From a virus, in the IMG/VR virus record IMGVR_UViG_3300037493_004757, positions 1-20,813 of that record: 20,813 bases of DNA, one strand, 5' to 3'. The notes below the pieces were generated by a model. The model searched no databases and had not been told where the DNA came from. It saw only the letters and a list, made by a program, of their open reading frames with translations. Shown piece after piece: positions 1 to 7,600 of this stretch (positions are counted from its first letter, which is position 1; every line of letters begins with the position of its first letter). The translations under genes were made by a program, and so were the position numbers.

Positions 1-169
1 GTGGCGCTGTTTGGGTTGCTTGGGCTGCTTTGGTAATGGTCTCAACTGAAACGTCCGTAATGGTGACGCACTCTTCATCTGTAAAATGAATGTGCTCAGC
101 AACCACGAGACAGCCGAGAGCTTTACTGAGCAACTGGGAAAGTTCTTGCAGGTCGAAGGTAATGTTCAT
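1..169 (-). CDS. Unknown small protein, 5' part only (runs off left edge)
   Basis: This reading frame starts at an ATG (169-167) and stays open for 56 codons to the window edge, so only the N-terminus is seen. A strong ribosome binding site, AGAGGAG, lies nine bases before the ATG. It begins 32 bp after the stop of the helicase gene on the same strand, so the two probably share a transcript. The visible peptide starts MNITFDLQELSQLLSKAL, is mostly polar and acidic, and ends in an Ala/Thr/Gln-rich stretch. I do not recognise a family. The start and frame are well supported by the Shine-Dalgarno sequence and spacing; the function is unknown. Confidence 0.65.
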   Translation of the reverse strand, partial: MNITFDLQELSQLLSKALGCLVVAEHIHFTDEECVTITDVSVETITKAAQATQTAP

Positions 170-201
170 TTTTATCTGCTCCTCTCTATTACCTTAAACC
201 T

Positions 202-2262
202 TTAGCGATTAGTGGGCAACAGCTTTGGCTGGGTTATGAGCCGGTCCATAGAAGAAGAATACTTACAGAGCGTTGTCCAAGGCTCTATACCCTTATCTAA
301 GCATATCTGATAGTTAGAACATAAAAGGCAGTCCATCTTGGTTGTGAGCATTTGCCCGATATTCTGCCGGTTTGCCAGAGCTATCAGCTGCTGTTGCTCG
401 ACGGTATGCGCTCCTACGAGACGATAAACGACTGTCTTGGACTTTTGTCCGATACGGAAATTACGGGCTCTTGACTGGAACCAGGCATCAGGCGACCACG
501 GGCGACTGTAATAAATAGAGTACTGCGCAGCCGTAAGCGTAATAGCGATACCCGTATTTACTTGGCTCAGGTATACACGGGTACCCTTGTCATTCTGAAA
601 CAGGTTCTCGTAGTGCTTAATGTTCTTTGTGTTGGACCCATCAACGCGAACATACCCATATTTATTCTTCTTTAGGAGTTCTTCGATGTGATTCAACTCA
701 GCGGTAAAGTGCGCCCAGATAATCACCTTATGTCCCTCAGTTTCCAGGATGTCTTCTAGTAGGTCTCCCAGCGCGTCTAGCTTTGGGTTCTGACCATAAA
801 ATAGAATTGAGGGTACGGGGTTTTTACCTAACGAATCTTTAACGCAGTCTTTGTCGCCAGGTGTGATACCTGCTTCGAAGCAAGCTTGTAACGAAGGACA
901 CTGGTCACACGGAGCGTTCTCATCCTCTTTGGGTACGTAATAGAATCCGCTACAAATTTGTAACAGCTTGCCCAAACGCGTAGAACCCTGAGATAAATCA
1001 ATCTTGCCACCTTCTCCTTCCAACGAAAATTCTTTGACCGCCTTGTTGTAATCTTTGGTCTGCCCCGCGCTTAAGTAGTACAGGACGTCTTGGTCTCGCT
1101 GCTCCGGTAACTGCACGCAGTCCAAAAGCTTTCGTTCACTCGACACCGTGTTTACGCGCGCATTGATAATGTGCATGTTCTTGTAGCCGGTAACCACATG
1201 CTCGTTCCACTTTGAGTGCTCGCAGAATTTCTTGACGAACGTGAACCACTGCTCGGGCATAAGCGCAGGGTGCAGAATCTTCAGCTGTGTATAGAAGTCA
1301 CGTGGGTCACCAATCGTGGGCGTACCTGACAGCATGTACCTGCGCGTAGCCTTTGCCGACAGCGCTGTGATAACCTTTGTCCGTTGACTCTTGATGCTCT
1401 TGACGCGGTGTGCCTCGTCGAGGACCAGAACCTTGAAGTCCAGAGAGGAAAGAAAAGGCGGGGTTGGTCCGACAATTTTATCTACCTCTGCCTCTATCTG
1501 CGCAGGAGTTAAGTTTCCGGCGTAATAGGCGGCTAAGTAGTGGATTTGTTGCTTGTCTTCGGGGAGGGTGGCTACTTTGTCCACGACACGTATGTGAGCA
1601 GGCGTGCTCCCCATGCGTTCTTTTTTCTTTAGCTCAGCAGCTTTAGAACAAAGTACAGGAACACCATAGAGCCTGGCAGTATCATAAGAGACAATAACAA
1701 TATCTTTGTTGATAGCTTCAAGGATTTTCCTTTCTTTTTGTTTCGCTGTTCCTGTAATCGTGATGGTAGATAGAGCGCCTGCTGTGTGCACGTCAGTTTC
1801 ACGCACCCAATTATCGACTGCGATAAGAGGACAAATAACAACTGCTTTTTCTCGTAGATGAAAGAGGGCGTCAAGAACAACTTTCGTCTTTCCTGTACCC
1901 ATTTCCCATCTAAGATACCAGCGGTAGTATGTAAGTAGTTCTGCGGTTCCGGTAAGCTGATGGTCATAGCTATCATATACCCCGCCCGTAGGGTGCTCAC
2001 GGACGAAACCATTCCAGTATTCCAGTGTTCTTGCATTGGTGTACGCCTTTGCTTCCTCTTCTTCTTCGAAGGCTTCCGCGCAGATTTCTTTGATGTCTCG
2101 TACCACAGCGTCTAGGAAAGGCTGGTACCCAGGAAAAATCCAGCTTCTGTGCGACGGTGCATACTGCGCTCCAAACACCCTTTCCCAAGAATCCTTTGGA
2201 TTTCCCTGAACATAAAACGCCGGGGTTCCACCAATTTTGATGAACTTCACTTTGTTTTCCAT
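202..2262 (-). CDS. SNF2-family (SF2) DNA helicase/translocase with HARP-like N-terminus and two Cys4 motifs
   Basis: This is a 686-residue ATP-dependent DNA translocase of the SNF2 group of superfamily 2. Numbered from the ATG at 2262, it has Walker A MGTGKT (121-126), DEAH (282-285), SGTP (312-315), a motif V-like SQVNTGIAITLT (566-577) and motif VI QSRARNFRIGQ (596-606). The RIGQ ending is typical of SNF2 proteins. Residues 30-60, with a basic/Trp/Phe-Pro pattern, resemble the HARP module of SMARCAL1-like annealing helicases; that part is inferred. Two matching C-x2-C-x5-C-x11-C motifs (452-473 and 645-666) may bind zinc or an iron-sulfur cluster. A GTG two codons upstream (2268) is open, but AAGGA lies only a few bases from it and 8 bases from the ATG, so the ATG is preferred. 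A role in replication, recombination or fork restart is likely but not shown. Confidence 0.9.
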   Translation of the reverse strand: MENKVKFIKIGGTPAFYVQGNPKDSWERVFGAQYAPSHRSWIFPGYQPFLDAVVRDIKEICAEAFEEEEEAKAYTNARTLEYWNGFVREHPTGGVYDSYDHQLTGTAELLTYYRWYLRWEMGTGKTKVVLDALFHLREKAVVICPLIAVDNWVRETDVHTAGALSTITITGTAKQKERKILEAINKDIVIVSYDTARLYGVPVLCSKAAELKKKERMGSTPAHIRVVDKVATLPEDKQQIHYLAAYYAGNLTPAQIEAEVDKIVGPTPPFLSSLDFKVLVLDEAHRVKSIKSQRTKVITALSAKATRRYMLSGTPTIGDPRDFYTQLKILHPALMPEQWFTFVKKFCEHSKWNEHVVTGYKNMHIINARVNTVSSERKLLDCVQLPEQRDQDVLYYLSAGQTKDYNKAVKEFSLEGEGGKIDLSQGSTRLGKLLQICSGFYYVPKEDENAPCDQCPSLQACFEAGITPGDKDCVKDSLGKNPVPSILFYGQNPKLDALGDLLEDILETEGHKVIIWAHFTAELNHIEELLKKNKYGYVRVDGSNTKNIKHYENLFQNDKGTRVYLSQVNTGIAITLTAAQYSIYYSRPWSPDAWFQSRARNFRIGQKSKTVVYRLVGAHTVEQQQLIALANRQNIGQMLTTKMDCLLCSNYQICLDKGIEPWTTLCKYSSSMDRLITQPKLLPTNR

Positions 2263-2294
2263 GTACACTATCCTTTATTGAGACTGGAGGTTCT
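2263..2294. promoter_or_regulatory. Divergent intergenic region with two back-to-back ribosome binding sites
   Basis: Only 32 bp separate the leftward helicase start (ATG at 2262) from the rightward portal start (ATG at 2295). The minus strand carries AAGGA 8 bases from the helicase ATG; the plus strand carries GGAGG (2286-2290) 4 bases from the portal ATG. There is no room for two full promoters here, so transcription of each gene must begin inside the other gene's coding sequence or the two transcripts must overlap. No clear -35/-10 pair was found. Confidence 0.5.
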
Positions 2295-4010
2295 ATGACG
2301 ACTGATACCATGAGGTTGTTCGACCCCTACCACGGGGGTATGGATGGGACTCATTCTAACCCTTATTACCAATACTCGCAGCTCTACACGCCTAAGCGGC
2401 TTAAGGAACTGTTTGTCTGGTGTGAGTACCTCTTTTACCAAAGTCCGCACATATTTGCGGCTCTGCGTAAATTTGGTGAATACCCAATTACTAAAATCAC
2501 GTACGAGACCGTTAACGAACATCTCAAGCAGCGGCATAAAGACTTACTAGAAAAGACTCTCCGCGTAAGGGAGTTTCTTATTAAAGCGTCTCTGGACAAA
2601 TATGTCTACGGGAATAGCTTCGTCTCTATGTACCAGCCTTTTGTGCGCTACTTAAAGTGCCCAAAATGCAAAGCTCTCACGAACATCAAGAACACTACGT
2701 ATACCTTCGATGTTACGAACTTGAAGTTCACCTACGAGTGCCAAGCGTGTAAGAGCAAGGTCACAGCTACCGAAGACCAGATTGAGGACAGAAAGCTGTT
2801 GCTCAGCAAGGGCATCAACTTCATTCGCTGGGACGCCAAAGATATCGACATCGACCATAACCCCCTGACGGGTGAGTCGGAGTACTACTACAAGATTCCT
2901 CAGCAAGTGGTGAGCCGCGTTAACTCAGGTCACAAGACCCTGATTGATACGATGCCCATCGGCTTCTTGAAAGCTATCAAAGCGCGCAAGCCCTTCAAGT
3001 TCGCACGCGACGCCATCTTCCACATGAAGGTAGGTGCGCCTGCGGGTATCAATCCTCAGTGGGGCTTGCCGCCTATCCTAGCGGCGCTGGAGCGTTTTCA
3101 CTTCACCCAGATTCTGAGGAAGGCCAATGAAGCAATCGCTCTCGACTATCTGGTGCCGTTCCGTGTTCTGCACCCAACGCAATCATCTGGAGTCGCTGAC
3201 CCCGTACAGCAAATCAGTCTCACCAAGTGGAAGGACGAGCTCGACCTCAACCTCCGATTACACCGTAAAGACCCGCTCCACATTATGTACGCCCCAATCC
3301 CGGTGGGAATGGTTCAAATTGGTGGCCAGGGACGCGCACTGCTCACCTTGGGAGAAATCCAAGAAGCTGAGAAGAGCATCGTTGCCACCCTTGGAATCCC
3401 CATGGAGTTCCTCTATGGCGGTCTCACGGGTAGAGGCATGGAAGCTACTCTTAGGATGATTGAGAACCAGCTCTCAACCCATATCGCGGACGTTGTCGAT
3501 CTCATGCAGTGGATGGACGACAAGTGCTCTGAGTTCTTGGGATGGGAGAAGATTACGCTGGGTCTCACGCCTTTCCGTATGGTTGACGACTTCGAGAAGC
3601 AACAGCTCATGTACAACGTGTGGCAAACAGGAAAGCAAACTGGCTCCCAGGTTCTTTCGGACACCACGATGTGCGAAATCTTTGAGATAGACCCTCTACG
3701 TGAGGAGACGCGTATCAAAGAAGAGACGCTACGCGGTGTGCGTATCAGTAACGCTATGCAGGTTGAAATGCAGAAGCAGCAGAACAACCTGGCGCAGCAG
3801 TCGCAACAAGAAGCTCTGCAAGGACCGTCTAACTATAACCAGCAGCAGGTTATAGCTAATGCGGACCAAATCGTTAGTGAGCTGTCTCAGTTAGAGTACG
3901 GAGCTAAGAAGAGCCGCCTACATCAGTTGCAAGTTGAGGACTTTGTGCTGTACGCTGTAGTAACCCAACGAATGGAACTACAAAACAAGCAGCAGACACA
4001 AGGGATGTGA
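2295..4010 (+). CDS. Phage portal protein with embedded zinc-ribbon-like insert
   Basis: This 571-residue protein is most likely the portal, the dodecameric ring at the capsid vertex through which DNA is packaged and ejected. Supporting features are the YVYGNSFVSMYQP segment (103-115), the segment around LGIPMEFLYGGLTGRGMEATLR followed by a long helix and a DDFEKQQ helix, and a Gln-rich coiled C-terminus; this order is familiar from portals of large phages. An insert holds CPKC (122-125) and CQAC (149-152), spaced like a zinc ribbon. The start has GGAGG four bases upstream. A second Met at codon 6 is less likely because its spacing to GGAGG would be about 19. The next gene follows directly. 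The assignment rests on pattern recognition only. The sequence itself shows the Cys pairs and overall length. Confidence 0.75.
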   Translation: MTTDTMRLFDPYHGGMDGTHSNPYYQYSQLYTPKRLKELFVWCEYLFYQSPHIFAALRKFGEYPITKITYETVNEHLKQRHKDLLEKTLRVREFLIKASLDKYVYGNSFVSMYQPFVRYLKCPKCKALTNIKNTTYTFDVTNLKFTYECQACKSKVTATEDQIEDRKLLLSKGINFIRWDAKDIDIDHNPLTGESEYYYKIPQQVVSRVNSGHKTLIDTMPIGFLKAIKARKPFKFARDAIFHMKVGAPAGINPQWGLPPILAALERFHFTQILRKANEAIALDYLVPFRVLHPTQSSGVADPVQQISLTKWKDELDLNLRLHRKDPLHIMYAPIPVGMVQIGGQGRALLTLGEIQEAEKSIVATLGIPMEFLYGGLTGRGMEATLRMIENQLSTHIADVVDLMQWMDDKCSEFLGWEKITLGLTPFRMVDDFEKQQLMYNVWQTGKQTGSQVLSDTTMCEIFEIDPLREETRIKEETLRGVRISNAMQVEMQKQQNNLAQQSQQEALQGPSNYNQQQVIANADQIVSELSQLEYGAKKSRLHQLQVEDFVLYAVVTQRMELQNKQQTQGM

Positions 4011-4013
4011 TTG

Positions 4014-4580
4014 ATGGACGACTTCCGCTCAGCGATACAGACCGCACAACCCGGAGAGTTCACAAACGTTTTTGGCGACAATAAGGGCGGAAACCTTATA
4101 GGGCAAAAAACAGCTCCAGACCATGTGGCTGACCCCTTAAAGGTTCTGTACTTTTCCAAGGTGTTTGTGATTTGGAAGCCGTACTCGTACTGTAGCCAGT
4201 GCTCGGCAGCTCTTAACGCGGGGGAAGCAATCTGTCCGGATGACTCTGCGTACACGTGCCCCCACACAAACAACCACGAGTACGAAGAGACTATCAATCT
4301 CTGTCTGACCGGCAAAGCTCTCTTACAGAAGCAGGACTTTGTTGACCTCAAAGACGGTACTCGTATTGCGCACGTGATGTGGCTAATTGCTGACCCTAAG
4401 CACGTAGCAGAGCTCAAGCGCAAAAAAGAAGCAGCGGACAAAGAGAAGGTGTACCCACCTAATCCGGCGAAGGTCTTTGCGGAAGAAGATCAAAAAAGAA
4501 AAGCGGAGCCTGTGACGACCACAGACCCCGCAGAGGAACAGAATGCCGAGCCCCTTACAGAAGAAGAAGTAACGCGATAA
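4014..4580 (+). CDS. Small cysteine-rich (putative zinc-binding) protein downstream of portal
   Basis: This 188-residue protein starts at an ATG three bases after the portal stop. A TTG one codon earlier (4011) is in frame, but AGGGA (4001-4005) is 8 bases from the ATG, so the ATG is chosen. The middle contains a YCSQC pair followed by an ICPDD..YTCPHT segment and histidines, which could form a zinc finger of the C-x2-C...C...C/H type. The C-terminal 60 residues are highly charged (Lys/Glu-rich), low in complexity and probably disordered. No family is recognised. Tight coupling to the portal gene suggests a head, portal or packaging accessory role; this is inference only. Confidence 0.7.
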   Translation: MDDFRSAIQTAQPGEFTNVFGDNKGGNLIGQKTAPDHVADPLKVLYFSKVFVIWKPYSYCSQCSAALNAGEAICPDDSAYTCPHTNNHEYEETINLCLTGKALLQKQDFVDLKDGTRIAHVMWLIADPKHVAELKRKKEAADKEKVYPPNPAKVFAEEDQKRKAEPVTTTDPAEEQNAEPLTEEEVTR

Positions 4581-4620
4581 TCGCCAAGGTGTCCTTCTTT
4601 CTCCCCCCTCAAAAGTTCTC

Positions 4621-4649
4621 TTGAGACACGTTCGTGTATCTCATAGACT
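4621..4649 (+). promoter_or_regulatory. Possible sigma70-like promoter before the RNA polymerase operon
   Basis: TTGAGA (4621-4626, 5 of 6 to TTGACA) and TAGACT (4644-4649, 4 of 6 to TATAAT) are separated by 17 bases in the 107 bp gap before the polymerase gene. The match is modest and overlaps the stem-loop at 4622-4643, so the promoter and hairpin readings compete. A phage with its own polymerase may use quite different signals. Confidence 0.25.
4622..4643 (+). promoter_or_regulatory. Intergenic stem-loop upstream of RNA polymerase gene
   Basis: The arms TGAG-ACAC and GTGT-(AT)-CTCA pair around a GTTC loop, giving 8 bp with a two-base bulge on the 3' side. It lies 44 bases before the start codon of the polymerase fusion gene. 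No T-run follows, so it is not a standard intrinsic terminator. Its placement resembles the hairpins before the genes at 12978 and 14508. Confidence 0.45.
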
Positions 4650-4687
4650 TATAACAACGTTTCTCGCCATTTTCGAAAAGGAATCCG

Positions 4688-7600
4688 ATGACTACTCCGA
4701 ACGACGTCCAGCCTGTTTTGGTCGATGCCGCCACGAAGCGAGACCATATTCGGCAGAAGGTTATGGAAGGAATATTGGAATCCTTCCCTATCAAGTCGCG
4801 GAGTAAAACGATTGAGATTTCTGACTTGAGTTTCGTTAAGAAGGACTACTCTCCTTCCGAGCAAAAAGCGGCCATCCTAGAAGGCAACTCCTTGTTCGAG
4901 CCGGTACACGGTACGGTGCGTGTGCGGGATAACGCCACGGGAGAGATTACGGATGAAGCCAAGAAGTTCACCTTGGCCAAGATTCCGTGGTTCACACCAA
5001 GGCACACGCTCATCGTTGGAGGCAACGAATACTCTGTTTCAAGCATGGTTCGTCCCAAGCCAGGCGTGTACGCACGCAAGAGAGCCAACGGAATCCTTGA
5101 AGCGAACTTCAATATGCAAGGAGCCGCCAACTTCAACGTGACCATGGACCCTGAAAAGGGCGAGATGCAGTTTGAGTATGGGGCGTCGAAGATTCCGCTC
5201 TACCCAATCTTGACGCGGGCAGGCATTACGCACGAGCAGATTGCGGCTAAGTGGGGAGACGCACTCGCTGAGAAGAATCGTCAGATGGCGCCTAAGAATA
5301 TTTCAGGCGTTGTTGACCGGCTGTACAACAAAGTCGTTCCTACGTATGGGCGTGAAGCTCTTAAGCTGACAACCCCGGAAGACAAGATCAAAGAGGTCTT
5401 CAGCCGGTACTCAAAAGCGTCCATGAACCCCGACGTCAATAAAGCGACCCTGGGGCACCCGTACGACACGGTTACGCCTGCCGCTATTCTTGACGCTTCA
5501 CACAAGGTTCTGAAGATTTTCAAGAACAATGACGAGGTTGATGACCGCGATAGCCTGGACTTCAAGTCTCTGTATATGGTGGATGACTTCTTTAAAGAGC
5601 GCATCAAGCTGGATGCTCGAGACATCGCACGTAAGACAGCTATCAAGATTGAGGCCAAGAAAGACCTGAAGAGTGCGTTAGCCTCTGCACCGTTTACGCC
5701 GGGCCTCTTGAAGTTCATCAACACCTCTCAGCTCGTGGCAGTACCAACGCAGACAAATCCCATGGAGCTCATTGACTCCTCGATGAGAGTAACGTCACTG
5801 GGTGAGGGTGGCATTAGCTCTGAGCGCGCTATCCCCATGGAAGCCCGTATGGTTCACCCCACGCAGATTGGGGCACTCGACCCTATGCGTACGCCAGAAT
5901 CTTTCAGAGCCGGTGTGGATGTGCGTGCGGCTCTTGCCCTTCACAAAGATGCAAAGGGCAACATCTACGTGCCGCTCATTAACGTGAAGAACGGAAAGAA
6001 GACTGAATTCGTTCGCTCTGGCTTGATACAGACGAGTACTGTGGCGTTCCCTCAGCAGAAACTAGAAGGGCAAGTAGATGCGCTCGTTAATGGTGTTGTG
6101 CGCAAGGTTAACGCCTCCCAAGTGGATTATCAAATTCCACACTCAAGTTTTATGTACAGCCCGACGACGAACCTCATCCCCTTCATGGAATCTAGTCAGG
6201 GTAACCGTCTTATCATGGGCTCTAAGTACCAGACTCAGGCCCTTTCGTTGGTTGACCGTGACGTGCCTTGGGTCCAGTCTGTCTCACATACCGGAAAGCC
6301 AATGGTTGAAGTCATGGCGCAGATGGTGAACCCGCATGCTACAGCTGCGGGTACCATCTCGAAGATTGATAAGGACTACATCCACATTAAGCCGACCTCG
6401 GGTGGTGACGCCGTTAAGGTCCACTACGAAACCAACTTTCCATTGGCGGCTAAGTCATTCTTGCACCACACGCTCAACGTAAAAGTTGGGGATAAGGTAA
6501 CATCAGGGCAGCAGCTTGCAGACTCCAACTACACCAAAGACGGAAAGCTCGCCCTCGGCAAGAACATGTCTGTGGCGTATATGCCCTATAACGGAGCCAA
6601 CTCCAACGACGCCATTGTCATCAGCGAAACTGCAGCGAAGAAACTCACATCTGAAAAAATGTATAAAGTGGTTGTGTCAAGAGACCCCGACATGACCTTT
6701 GACCGTAACAAGCACCAGATTTACTACGGCCAAAACTACACGAAGGACCACTACAAACTTCTCGATGATGAAGGCGTTGTTAAGCCGGGCATGAAGCTCA
6801 ACGCTGGAGACCCTGTCATCTTTGGTTTGAGAAAATCTCAGATGTCCCCTGACGACGTTTTGCTGGGGCGTTTGCACAAGTCTTTGGTGAAGCCTTTCAG
6901 AGATGCTTCGGATGTTTGGAACCACCACCACGAAGGTGAGGTTATTGACGTTGTTAAGACTGGAAGTCGCATCGCTGTAACCATCAAGGTTAAAGAGCCT
7001 ATGCAGGTCGGCGACAAAATGGCTGGAAACTTCGGCGACAAAGGTGTGGTTGCCCAGATTGTGCCTGACGACCACATGATTCAAGACGCAACGGGAAAGC
7101 CTCTCGATGTGCTCTTGACCTCTGCCGGTGTGGTTTCGCGTATTAACCCGTCGCAGATACTAGAAGCCGCTGTAGGTAAAGTTGCAGCCAAGACGGGTAA
7201 GCCTATTTTGCTAGAGAACTTCTCTGGTAGAGACAATGTCCAGTACGTTAAAGACTTGCTGAAAAAACATGGCGTTAAAGATAAAGAGACCGTCTTTGAC
7301 CCTATGACAGGTAAGAGCATTCCCAATGTCTTCGTAGGCAACAAATACGTCTTCAAGATGTTCAAGAGCACGGACGTCAACTACAGCGCCCGTAACATCG
7401 GCAGCTATGACGCCAACATGCAGCCCACTAAGGGTGGAGACATGAGTGCGAAGGGCATCGGCAAGATGGAGTTCGATGCTCTTGTCGCGCATAACGCTCG
7501 CAATGTTCTTCTTGAAACCTCCACTTTGAAGAGCCAGAAGAATGACGAGTTTTGGAAGGCGCTGCAGATGGGCTTGCCCACTCCCCCTCCCAAGACTTCT

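Noticed and set aside
4581-4621. Pyrimidine-rich tract as a terminator of the portal transcript
   Set aside because: No stem precedes the pyrimidine run, and the run is C-rich rather than a T-tract.
6677-7084. Long open frames opposite the polymerase gene, and similar antisense frames opposite 13368-14483 and 20072-20806
   Set aside because: They lie fully opposite strong genes, have no ribosome binding sites and encode compositionally odd peptides; they follow from codon bias of the sense strand.
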